Positions 19,608 through 27,856 of a stretch of DNA of 48,631 nucleotides are shown piece by piece. Positions within the stretch are counted from its first letter, which is position 1. Every line of letters starts with the position of its first letter. The notes beneath the pieces were generated by a model that saw only the letters and a program-made list of their open reading frames with translations, did no database searches and was not told the origin of the DNA. The translations under genes and the position numbers were made by a program. The stretch spans positions 1 through 48,631 of the forward strand of contig JAICKK010000005.1 of assembly GCA_025927955.1 (NCBI GenBank), written 5' to 3'. This stretch comes from Nocardioidaceae bacterium (GTDB taxonomy: Bacteria; Actinomycetota; Actinomycetes; Propionibacteriales; Nocardioidaceae).

Positions 19608-19669
19608 GGCAGCACCCTAGCCGCGAACCGTCCGCTGCGTGGTCCCTCGATCCAGCATGCGGACGGGAG

Positions 19670-19960
19670 TCACTCGGAGCGCTGGAAGAGCCGCCAGACG
19701 CCGGACCGCCCGGGCACCGACGGCCGGGGGTCGCGCTGCGCCGGCACCGCGGAGCTCTCGTCCCGGACCTTCTCCGAGGGCACCCAGGCCAGTCGTCCGG
19801 CCGCCTGCACGAGGGTCTCCTCGCCGTGCCGGGCGGTCCGGGTGCGCAGCGCCGTGCCGGTCACGGTGGCCCGGCCGAGCTCCACCAGGACCCGCCGGAT
19901 CCCCGGCTGGTCTGCGCTACCCACTGGTCCCGCCCTGTCCCTCTCTGCCCCCACGGCCAT
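19670..19960 (-). CDS. Small hypothetical protein
   Basis: 96 aa ORF between aroF leader and pknL-like gene; contains RRVLVELGRATVTGTALRTRTA...ETLVQAAGRLAWVPSEKVRD. No family recognised. Confidence 0.45.
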   Translation of the reverse strand: MAVGAERDRAGPVGSADQPGIRRVLVELGRATVTGTALRTRTARHGEETLVQAAGRLAWVPSEKVRDESSAVPAQRDPRPSVPGRSGVWRLFQRSE

Positions 19961-20053
19961 GACAGCCGCGTCCCCAGAGCATGGTTACCCTCTGGCCCCG
20001 TCGGCATGCGTGCCGGACACCCAAGGACGCCCGGCGCTCGCCCCGCTCGACCG

Positions 20054-22084
20054 CTACACCACGTAGATCGTGACGGTGCTGCCCCGCGGCACCCGGGTGC
20101 CCGAGCCGGGGTCCTGGTTGACCACGAGGCCGAGGCCGATGTAGTAGGCGACCTTGGTGGTCCGGACCTCGAACCCGGCGGCCCGCAGGGTGGCGGTGGC
20201 CTTGGCGGCGCTCATCCGCCTGACCTCGGGGATCTCGACGAGCACCGGCCCCTTGGAGACCACCAGCCGCACGGTGTCACCACGGAACAGGTGGCCTCGG
20301 TGCGGAGTCTGCGAAACGACGTCGCCCGTGGGGACCGTGTCGCTGTTCTCATGGGTGGTGTCCACCTCGAGCCCGAGCCTGTGCAGCGCCCCCGCCGCGT
20401 CCTTCGCGTCCTGTCCGACGAACCCGGGGACCTTGATCGGCCGGGGCCCCTTGCTGACGGTGACGTCGACCGCCGTGCCGCGGCGCAGACGCGTCCCCGC
20501 CCCGGGGTCCGAGCGCAGCACGCTGCCCTTGGCCACGTGCGTCGACCAGGCGTACGACGCGTCGCCGTAGCCCAGCCTCGCCTTCTGCAGAGCGGCCTGT
20601 GCCGCATCCAGGCCGAGACCGGCCAAGTGGGGGACGGCGTGCCGCTCCGGGCCTCGGGACACGACGGCCGTGAGCGTGCCGTGACGCACGATGTGCTCCC
20701 CGGGTGCGGGGTCGGTGCTCACCACGGATCCGGCCGGGACCGTCTCGGACCAGCTGCGTGCGGCCACGTGGAACGACAGCCCGTCCGCGCGGGCCTTGGC
20801 GGCGGCGGCCCGGGCGCTGAGGTCGATCACTCCCGGGGTCGAGGTGTAGCGGCCCGAGCCGAACCACCAGCTCCCGGCCCCGGTGGCGACGGCCAGCACC
20901 AGCACCAGGCCGAGCAGCAGGGGACCCCGGCGGGACCGTCGTGGGCGACGCCCGGGACGGCGTGCGCCGCGTCGGCCCGGGCCGCCACCACCCGAGGCCG
21001 GGGCGCTGATCACGCTGGTCTCGTCGGCCGGACGCGCGGCTCCCGCCCGCATCGACCCCGCCGTGCCCACCGCCCCGACAGCCTGGGCGGGGCTGAGGAT
21101 GGTCTGCACGTGGTCGGGGTCGTCGTCGCCGACGTAGTCGATGTACTCGCGGTCGAGCGGCCCCGGACGCTGGACCGGGACGGTCGGCGTGAGGTCGGCG
21201 GTCAGCTCCGGGTCGTCGGCCACGTGGTGGTCGAGCGCGGCCCGGACCCGCCGCACCTGGTGCAGCATCACGCGGGCGTCGGGGGGGCGGAGGTCGCGCT
21301 CGCGCGCGGTGGCCCGGGCGACCAGCGCGTCGACGTACGGCGGGATGCCGGAGGCCCGCTGCGAGGGCGGGGGGACGTCCTCGTGGACGTGCTTGTAGGC
21401 GACCTGGATGGGGGAGTCGCCCTCGTGCGGCTTGCGACCGGTGAGCATCTCGTAGAGCACGACGCCCGCGGCGTACACGTCGGAGCGGGCGTCGGCGCGC
21501 CCGTCGACGACGAGCTCGGGCGAGAGGTAGGAGACGGTGCCGATCAGGACGCCACCGGTCGCGGTGTGCTGGGTCTCGGCGCTGACGGCCCGGGCCAGGC
21601 CGAAGTCGGCCACCTTCACGATGCGGTCGTCGTCGGAGAGCAGCACGTTCTCGGGCTTCACGTCGCGGTGGATCATGCCCGCCTGGTGCGCCGAGCCGAG
21701 CGCGGAGAGCACCGGGTCCAGCAGCGCGAGGGCCTGGCGCGGCGGGAGGGGCGCGCGGCTGCGGATGACGTCGCGCAGGGTGTGCCCCGGCACGTACTCC
21801 ATGGCGAGGAACAAGGTGCCGTCGTCGTCGCCCTGGTCGAAGACGGAGACGACGTGCGGGTGCGAGAGCCGAGCCGCCGAGCGCGCCTCCCGGACGAAGC
21901 GTCCGGCGAAGTCGTCGTCGTCGCCGAGCCCGGCGTGCATGACCTTGAGCGCGCACAGTCGGTCCAGCCTCAGGTCGGTGGCCTCGTAGACCGTGGCCAT
22001 GCCTCCGCGGGCGATGCGGGGACCGACGCGGTAGCGACCGTCGAGCAGGCGCCCGATCATGGGGTCGGCGACAGTCCGGTCCAC
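20054..22084 (-). CDS. pknL: Serine/threonine protein kinase with four PASTA repeats (PknL-like by position)
   Basis: GRYRVGPRIARGGMATVYEATDLRLDR, HRDVKPENVLL, DFGLA, one TM segment, then PASTA repeats at the C-terminus. Confidence 0.88.
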   Translation of the reverse strand: MDRTVADPMIGRLLDGRYRVGPRIARGGMATVYEATDLRLDRLCALKVMHAGLGDDDDFAGRFVREARSAARLSHPHVVSVFDQGDDDGTLFLAMEYVPGHTLRDVIRSRAPLPPRQALALLDPVLSALGSAHQAGMIHRDVKPENVLLSDDDRIVKVADFGLARAVSAETQHTATGGVLIGTVSYLSPELVVDGRADARSDVYAAGVVLYEMLTGRKPHEGDSPIQVAYKHVHEDVPPPSQRASGIPPYVDALVARATARERDLRPPDARVMLHQVRRVRAALDHHVADDPELTADLTPTVPVQRPGPLDREYIDYVGDDDPDHVQTILSPAQAVGAVGTAGSMRAGAARPADETSVISAPASGGGGPGRRGARRPGRRPRRSRRGPLLLGLVLVLAVATGAGSWWFGSGRYTSTPGVIDLSARAAAAKARADGLSFHVAARSWSETVPAGSVVSTDPAPGEHIVRHGTLTAVVSRGPERHAVPHLAGLGLDAAQAALQKARLGYGDASYAWSTHVAKGSVLRSDPGAGTRLRRGTAVDVTVSKGPRPIKVPGFVGQDAKDAAGALHRLGLEVDTTHENSDTVPTGDVVSQTPHRGHLFRGDTVRLVVSKGPVLVEIPEVRRMSAAKATATLRAAGFEVRTTKVAYYIGLGLVVNQDPGSGTRVPRGSTVTIYVV

Positions 22085-22106
22085 GACGCTCGTCCTCCGT
22101 AGCCGC

Positions 22107-22127
22107 CCAGGGAGGGGAAGGTCCTGG
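22107..22127 (-). ncRNA. 5'UTR hairpin CCAGG-ACCTTCCCCTC-CCTGG upstream of the PASTA kinase
   Basis: Minus-strand reading; lies between -10 TAGAAT (22141-22146) and the GTG start at 22084. Confidence 0.45.
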
Positions 22128-22229
22128 CACGACAGGGGCGATTCTAGGTGTGCGGTGACCGGTTCCCCGGCCGTGCGCAGCGGTCGGCGTGGCGCGTCTG
22201 ACGCCCCCGGGCCGGCCCGCGGGCACCGG

Positions 22230-23237
22230 TCAGGACGGGTCCCAGCCGTGCCGCAGCCGGTGGCGCAGGGCGGTGACGTTGCGGGTGTAGCGCCTGGTGT
22301 CGCGGTACATGCCGTGCTCCTGCAGCGCGCCCAGGCCCTGGTAGTAGGCGGCCACCGACCGGCGCCAGGAGGTCTGGCCGCGGAGCACCCGGAACAGCAC
22401 CACGCCGGCGGTCACGTTGTCGTGCAGGGAGTAGAGGTTGAGCCGCCGGTCGACGTACGTCGACATCCAGCGCCCGGTGTCGGGCATCACCTGCAGGGCA
22501 CCGACCGCGCCGGCCGAGGAGATCCGGCGCTGCTGCCACCCCGACTCCTGCCAGGCGATCGCCAGTGCGGAGGCGGGCTCCATGTCGTGACGCCGCGCGG
22601 TGCGCACGATCACGCGGCGCACGGTGGCCCGGCTGGCGTCGGCCTGGCGCCAGGGGTGCCGGTGCCGGTGGTGAGCCGGTGGGTGGCGCGGCAGCGCGTG
22701 GCGGTGGTGGCGCGCCCCGTGGGTCCGCTGCGGCCTGTGGGTCGCATGGGCCCTGTGGGCGCGACGGGCGTGGTGCCTGGCGTGGTGGGCATGGCCGGCG
22801 TGGTGCCGCCGTGCGTGAGGCACCGCCGCGAGGACGACCGGGACGCGCACGTGCTCGCCGACGTACAGCGTGCCGCGACTCCCCAGATGGTTGAGCGAGC
22901 GCAGCTCGCGGGTCCAGGCGTGGAAGCGGACGGCGAGGCCGGTGGCGGTGTCGCCGGGCCGGACCCGGTAGTGCACCAGCCGCCGGCCCGGGTGGCCGGG
23001 CCAGCGGTGCGGGTGCGCGGAGACCAGCCTCAGCGTCGGGCTCGCTGCTGCGGACGCCGCCCCGGGGGTGACCGGCCCCACAGCGGTCACCGGGCCCGGC
23101 GAGCCGAGCGCGAGCACGCTGACGGCGGTCGCCGACGCGAGGCTCACGGTGGCCAGCCGCAGCCAGCGGCGCGCCACCTGCATGCGGCGTGCGGGGACGG
23201 GGGCCGGGGGGTTCGGACGTGCGGTGGAGGGGGTCAC
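22230..23237 (-). CDS. Secreted LysM + SLT lytic transglycosylase with His/Arg-rich linker
   Basis: LysM-like VHYRVRPGDTATGLAVRFHAWTRELRSLN. SLT domain ALAIAWQESGWQQRRISSAGAVGALQVMPDTGRW. Confidence 0.85.
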   Translation of the reverse strand: MTPSTARPNPPAPVPARRMQVARRWLRLATVSLASATAVSVLALGSPGPVTAVGPVTPGAASAAASPTLRLVSAHPHRWPGHPGRRLVHYRVRPGDTATGLAVRFHAWTRELRSLNHLGSRGTLYVGEHVRVPVVLAAVPHARRHHAGHAHHARHHARRAHRAHATHRPQRTHGARHHRHALPRHPPAHHRHRHPWRQADASRATVRRVIVRTARRHDMEPASALAIAWQESGWQQRRISSAGAVGALQVMPDTGRWMSTYVDRRLNLYSLHDNVTAGVVLFRVLRGQTSWRRSVAAYYQGLGALQEHGMYRDTRRYTRNVTALRHRLRHGWDPS

Positions 23238-23314
23238 CTGCGCACTCTCGGTCGGAGGTCGGGAGCGGATCCAAGTATCCGACTGTGGCTGATGTGGCTG
23301 CTGTGGTCAAGAGC

Positions 23315-23369
23315 ACCGCCCGTCCACCGCCCGTCCACCGGCCGCCCACCGCCCGCCGACCGCCCGTGG
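23315..23369. repeat. Five imperfect 11-bp tandem repeats (ACCGCCCGTCC)
   Basis: Units start at 23315, 23326, 23337, 23348, 23359, between divergent genes. Confidence 0.85.
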
Positions 23370-23381
23370 CACAGTGGTCGC

Positions 23382-23759
23382 GTGGAGGAAACGCGTGCAC
23401 CCGAGACCACCGACCTCGGCGCCCTCGTCGGTGACTGGCTCGACTGGAGCGGCGCCGCCGAGCTGCTCCACGTCAGCGTCAGCAAGGTCCGCCAGCTCAT
23501 CCGCGAGCACCAGCTGGCGGCCGCCGTCCCCGCTCCCGGGGCGGGCCAGCAGGTGCCCGCGGCGTTCATCGCCGACGGCCAGGTCGTCAAGGGCGTCCCG
23601 GGCGTGCTGACGGTCCTGCACGACGGGGGGTACGACGACCGGGAGATCCTGGCCTGGCTCTTCACGGCCGACGACTCGCTGCCCGGGCGACCCGTGGACG
23701 CCCTACGGGAGAACCGCGGCTCGGAGGTCAAGCGGCGCGCTCAGGCGATGGCGCTGTGA
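23382..23759 (+). CDS. Rv2175c-family wHTH DNA-binding protein
   Basis: DWLDWSGAAELLHVSVSKVRQLIREHQLAAAVPAPGAGQQVPAAFIADGQVVKGVPGVLTVLHDGGYDDREILAWLF; next to the pknL-like locus as in mycobacteria. Confidence 0.88.
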   Translation: MEETRAPETTDLGALVGDWLDWSGAAELLHVSVSKVRQLIREHQLAAAVPAPGAGQQVPAAFIADGQVVKGVPGVLTVLHDGGYDDREILAWLFTADDSLPGRPVDALRENRGSEVKRRAQAMAL

Positions 23760-23844
23760 GGGCTCGTGCCGCCGACGGCCGGGTCGCGAAAATGCCGGAC
23801 CCGGGGCCTGTCGGTCCCGGGGGGACGGCGCTAGCCTCGGTGTC

Positions 23845-23880
23845 GTGAAGGACTAGCGGGCGGTCTCGGCGGTCCTTCAC
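23845..23880 (+). other. 9-bp perfect inverted repeat GTGAAGGAC...GTCCTTCAC upstream of barstar-like gene
   Basis: Arms 23845-23853 and 23872-23880. TAGCCT lies just upstream (23832-23837). Confidence 0.7.
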
Positions 23881-23923
23881 CGCTGTGCCGCCCCTGGTCG
23901 AAGGCAGCGACCCAGGGACGGCA

Positions 23924-24367
23924 ATGAGCGGACTCGCAGCACTCCTGGCGGGGCACAACCCGCCCGACCTCTACCAGTGGCACAGTGCCGCGCACGTGCC
24001 CGACATCCAGCATGCGGTCGAGCACGCCGGCTGGCGGTTCGTCCACGTCGACGGCTGGACCGTCGAGGACAAGGAGTCGTTCCTCAAGTCCGTCGTGGGG
24101 GCCCTGGAGCTCGAGGACGACCGGGGTGCGAGCTTCGACGCGCTCTCGGACTGCCTGGGGGAGCTCGACGACGCTCGCAGCGAGGGGATCGTGCTGCTGT
24201 GGGACGGGTGGAGCCCGCTGGCCCGGCACGACGAGCGGGCCTTCCACGTCGCGCTCAGCGTCCTCGGCGGCCGGTGCCACGCCGACCGCGGGTGCCGCTT
24301 CGCCGTGCTGCTGCGGGGCGAGGGGCCCCACCTCGACCTGCCCGAGCTGCCCGCCAAGGCCTGCTGA
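23924..24367 (+). CDS. Barstar-family protein (ribonuclease-inhibitor fold)
   Basis: FVHVDGWTVEDKESFLKSVVGALELEDDRGASFDALSDCLGELD...GIVLLWDGW resembles the barstar family (K..F...DAL.DCL.D). Confidence 0.75.
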   Translation: MSGLAALLAGHNPPDLYQWHSAAHVPDIQHAVEHAGWRFVHVDGWTVEDKESFLKSVVGALELEDDRGASFDALSDCLGELDDARSEGIVLLWDGWSPLARHDERAFHVALSVLGGRCHADRGCRFAVLLRGEGPHLDLPELPAKAC

Positions 24368-24430
24368 GCGCCACCGCCGGGGGGCGGACATGGCCGGTCC
24401 AGCGTCCCCGCCGCACCTATGCTGTTGCGT

Positions 24431-25348
24431 ATGGTGCTCGGAACCCCCTCGTCCCACCCCGCTGTCAGCGCTCCGAGCGTCAGCGACCTGATCGCGACGG
24501 GGGAGCGGTCGATCTCCTTCGAGTTCTTCCCGCCCAAGGACGAGGCCGGGGAGCGCGGACTGTGGACGGCGCTGCGCGAGCTCGAGGCGCTCCGCCCGAC
24601 CTTCGTGTCCGTGACCTACGGCGCCGGCGGCTCGACCCGCGAGCTGACGACTCGGCTCACCGAGGCGATCGCGACGCAGACGACGCTGACCCCGATGGCG
24701 CACCTGACCTGTGTGGGCCACTCCCGCGAGGACCTCCGCGCCGTGATCGGCTCCTACGCGGCGGCCGGGGTGCGCAACGTGCTCGCGCTGCGCGGTGACC
24801 CGCCGGGCGGTCCCGGCACTGCGTGGACGGCCACCGCAGGTGGGCTCAGCTACGCCACCGAGCTCATCGAGCTCGTCCGGTCGCTCGGCGACTTCTGCGT
24901 CGGCGCCGCTGCCTTCCCGCAGGGTCACCGCGAGGCGCCCAGCCTGGAGGCCGACGCCCGGGTGCTGCGAGCCAAGCAGGACGCCGGTGCCGGGTTCGCG
25001 GTCACCGAGCTGTTCTTCCGGGTGGAGGACTACTTCGCGCTGCTGGAGCGGTGCCGCCGGGTCGGTGTGACGATCCCGGTCCTGCCCGGGATCATGCCGA
25101 TCACCAGCCTGCCGCAGATCCGGCGGATGAGCGAGCTGTCCGGTCGCGAGCTGCCCGACGAGGTCGTCGAGCGGGTCTCGCGCTTCGAGGGCGACCAGGC
25201 CGCCGTGCGCGCCGAGGGCATCGCGATCGCGACCGAGATGTGCGACCGGCTGCTCGCGGGAGGGGCTCCCGGGCTGCACTTCTACACGCTGAACAGGTCG
25301 CGGGCGACGCGGGACATCTTCGCGGGGCTGCGCTCGACGGTGGCCTGA
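24431..25348 (+). CDS. metF: Methylenetetrahydrofolate reductase
   Basis: ISFEFFPPKDEAGERGL, VTYGAGGSTRELT, HLTCVGHSREDL, NVLALRGDPPGG, HFYTLNRS. ATG 24431 preferred (leaderless, TATGCT + 7 nt). Confidence 0.92.
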   Translation: MVLGTPSSHPAVSAPSVSDLIATGERSISFEFFPPKDEAGERGLWTALRELEALRPTFVSVTYGAGGSTRELTTRLTEAIATQTTLTPMAHLTCVGHSREDLRAVIGSYAAAGVRNVLALRGDPPGGPGTAWTATAGGLSYATELIELVRSLGDFCVGAAAFPQGHREAPSLEADARVLRAKQDAGAGFAVTELFFRVEDYFALLERCRRVGVTIPVLPGIMPITSLPQIRRMSELSGRELPDEVVERVSRFEGDQAAVRAEGIAIATEMCDRLLAGGAPGLHFYTLNRSRATRDIFAGLRSTVA

Positions 25349-25354
25349 GCCGCG

Positions 25355-26656
25355 TCAGGCGGGCCCGATCCGCGCCGCCACGACGGCCGCCGACAGCCCG
25401 ACGAAGGGCAGGCCGGCGCCGGCCGCGGCGTGCGCTCCGGCGAGGTGCAGCCCGTCGTACGGCGGGCCGGCGAGCTTGCGGTCCACGGTGCCGCGTCCGC
25501 GCCACAGCACGCCGTACGGCGAGCCGGCCAGCGCCTGCGTCTGGGCGAGGGGCGCGCGGTCGACCCGCACCTCGACCCGGCCGCGTACGTCGATGCCGCG
25601 TCGGGCCAGCGTCGCCACGACGTCCTCGGCCACGGCGCCGCGTGCCAGGACGGTCCACGCGGCGGCGCCCTCGGGTGCCCGGCCCCCGGTGCGCACCACG
25701 AGCATCGGGTCGCCGTGGAGCACCACCTCGGCGGCCAGCCCGGGGACGTCGCCGACCAGGCCCAGGTGGCTGACGGACGGCGGCGGCGCCGGGGTGGAGC
25801 GGCGCGCGTGGCGGGCCAGCGCCGGCAGGGTCGCGGGGTCGACCGCGCACACCACCTCCTCGGCGTCCAGCGGCCCGGCGTCGGTGTCCACCCCGACCAC
25901 CCGCCCCGCCCGCAGGCGCAGGTCTCGCACGGCCGTCCCGAGGAGCACGTCCACCCGCCGCTCGGCCAGCCGCCTGCCCATCGCGGCGGCCAGCGCCCCG
26001 AGACCTCCGGGGACGGTCCAGAGGCCGAAGCTCTGCTCGACGTAGGCCACCATGCCCGCCCAGGCGGGCGTCCGTCGGGGGTCCTGCCCGTCGAGCCGCG
26101 CCGGGAACAGGGCCAGCTCGCGCAGCCGCTCGTCGGGCAGCACCCGCGCGGCCTCCCGCTGCAGGGACGCCCGCGAGCGCAGGGTCGCGACCGCGCGCGG
26201 GTCGGCGTGCTCCCGGGACCACGGGTGCTCCAGGTACGAGCGCCGCAGCAGGTCCCAGGTCTCGGCGAAGCCGTGCACGTAGTCCACCCACACCCGTCCC
26301 AGCCTCCCGCCCAGCGCGGCCTCGACGGCGTCGAGCTGGCCCGCGCGGCCGCCCGACGGCAACGCCAGTCGCGTGCCGTCGGGGAACCGGTGCTCGCGCA
26401 GCGGGTCCACAGGGACGAGCTCGAGCTCCCGCTCCAACGGACGCCCGGACTTGCGGAACAGGTCACGCAGCACCGCCGGCAGCGCCGTCGCCGTGGGGCC
26501 GGCGTCCCACCGGAAGCCGTCGCGCTCGACGAACCCGACGGCGCCGCCGAGCCGGCCGCGCCTCTCCACCACGGTGACGCGGTGGCCGAGCTTGGCCAGC
26601 CGCGCCGCCGTCGCGGTGCCGCCGAAGCCGCCTCCCACCACCACGACCCGCGACAT
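25355..26656 (-). CDS. Phytoene desaturase-like FAD-dependent oxidoreductase
   Basis: MSRVVVVGGGFGGTATAARLAKLGHRVTVVERRGRLGGAVG dinucleotide motif; GLHLAGAHAAAGAGLPFVGLSAAVVA C-terminal FAD motif. Confidence 0.87.
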   Translation of the reverse strand: MSRVVVVGGGFGGTATAARLAKLGHRVTVVERRGRLGGAVGFVERDGFRWDAGPTATALPAVLRDLFRKSGRPLERELELVPVDPLREHRFPDGTRLALPSGGRAGQLDAVEAALGGRLGRVWVDYVHGFAETWDLLRRSYLEHPWSREHADPRAVATLRSRASLQREAARVLPDERLRELALFPARLDGQDPRRTPAWAGMVAYVEQSFGLWTVPGGLGALAAAMGRRLAERRVDVLLGTAVRDLRLRAGRVVGVDTDAGPLDAEEVVCAVDPATLPALARHARRSTPAPPPSVSHLGLVGDVPGLAAEVVLHGDPMLVVRTGGRAPEGAAAWTVLARGAVAEDVVATLARRGIDVRGRVEVRVDRAPLAQTQALAGSPYGVLWRGRGTVDRKLAGPPYDGLHLAGAHAAAGAGLPFVGLSAAVVAARIGPA

Positions 26657-26731
26657 GCGCCGCACCCTAACGATGCCCGCCGGCATGAGGGCCGGGCAGG
26701 TGGGCTGCCCACCGGTCCACCGTGCCGCCCC

Positions 26732-26775
26732 GCCCTAGCCCCGCCCTAGCCCGGCCCTAGCCCGGCCCTAGCCCA
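26732..26775. repeat. Four 11-bp tandem repeats GCCCTAGCCC(C/G/A)
   Basis: Units at 26732, 26743, 26754, 26765. Last copy contains the stop codon of the YbaK gene. Confidence 0.95.
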
Positions 26776-27271
26776 CCTCGGTCTCGACGGCTCCGGTCAG
26801 GGCGACCAGCTCGTCGAAGGTGGTCGCGAACACCGCGGCGGGATGGCCGGCGGCGGCCCAGACCACGGCGTACCTGCGCAGCCAGGGGTCGATGTAGGTG
26901 GGGACCGGCGCGGGGTGCCCGATCGGGGAGACCCCGCCGATGACCTGGCCGGTGTGCGTGCGCACGAAGTCGGGCTTCGCCCGCCGCAGCGCGGGCACGC
27001 CGATCCGCGCGGCGGCCTCCGGGGCGTCGACCCGGTGGGCGCCGGAGGTCAGGATCAGCACGGGGGAGCCGTCCGCGTCGAAGAGCAGGCTGTTGGCGAT
27101 CGCGCCGACCTCGCAGCCGAGCGCCGCGGCGGCCAGCGCGGCGGTGTGCACCGACTCCGGGAGCACGCGGATCTCGCCGTGCCCACCGCGCGCCTCCAGC
27201 TCGGCACGGAAGCGGGCGACCGCCGGCGGCTCTGGGGTCGGCTGTGTGCTCTGGTCGGGGAGGGAGGCCAT
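26768..27271 (-). CDS. YbaK/EbsC-family aminoacyl-tRNA deacylase
   Basis: LGCEVGAIANSLLFDADGSPVLILTSGAHRVD...KPDFVRTHTGQVIGGVSPIGHPAPVPTYID. Confidence 0.9.
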   Translation of the reverse strand: MASLPDQSTQPTPEPPAVARFRAELEARGGHGEIRVLPESVHTAALAAAALGCEVGAIANSLLFDADGSPVLILTSGAHRVDAPEAAARIGVPALRRAKPDFVRTHTGQVIGGVSPIGHPAPVPTYIDPWLRRYAVVWAAAGHPAAVFATTFDELVALTGAVETEVG

Positions 27272-27412
27272 GTCGGCGACCCTAGCGACCCCTGCCGGCG
27301 GGTCGACGGGGCGTTCGGCCGCCGTCTCGCGGAAGGGAGCCGAGCCGTCGAGGCAGGAGCCCGGTTCCGGGGTTGACGAGGTGTCGGGGGGCGGGTGTAC
27401 CTTCACAGGAGT

Positions 27413-27428
27413 TCGAACAGGTGTTCGA
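27413..27428 (+). promoter_or_regulatory. LexA/SOS box TCGAACAGGTGTTCGA
   Basis: Perfect 6+4+6 palindrome TCGAAC-N4-GTTCGA. TTGACG (27373-27378) and TACCTT (27398-27403) just upstream. Confidence 0.9.
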
Positions 27429-27449
27429 CCGCCCGGGAAGGAGAGCGCG

Positions 27450-27821
27450 ATGCGACGGTACGACGACCCCGTGGACGTGCGGAGGGGGCGGGTGGCCGGC
27501 ACGGGCGGCGGCCCGGTCGAGGGACCGGAGCAGTTCGTGTGGCACGGCCGGCTCTGGAAGGTGCACACGGTCCTCGCCCAGTGGGTCGAGACCGGGGCGT
27601 GGTGGCACTCCGGCGGTGTGCAGGCCGCGCTCGGGGCCGACCCCGCCGGCAGCGACGACGAGTCACCCGTCATCGGTGCGGCCACCGACCTCGCCGCCGA
27701 GCGCGAGGTCTGGCGCGTGGAGGCCGGACGTGGCAGGTCGGTCGAGTCCGGTCGGGGCGTCTTCGACCTGGTCTTCGACTGGGCCGACGGCGGCTGGCGA
27801 CTCACCCGATGCCTGGACTGA
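27450..27821 (+). CDS. DUF6504-type protein, first gene of SOS operon
   Basis: MRRYDDPVDVRRG...PEQFVWHGRLWKVHTVLAQWVETGAWW; located upstream of dnaE2-type gene. Confidence 0.75.
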   Translation: MRRYDDPVDVRRGRVAGTGGGPVEGPEQFVWHGRLWKVHTVLAQWVETGAWWHSGGVQAALGADPAGSDDESPVIGAATDLAAEREVWRVEAGRGRSVESGRGVFDLVFDWADGGWRLTRCLD

Positions 27822-27856
27822 CCCGGATGGCGACGACAACCCGCAGAGGCGACGAC

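Noticed and set aside
23315-23369. Possible CRISPR array (short repeats here and at 6391, 26732, 42720)
   Set aside because: Units are 6-13 bp with no unique spacers and no cas genes; simple tandem repeats.
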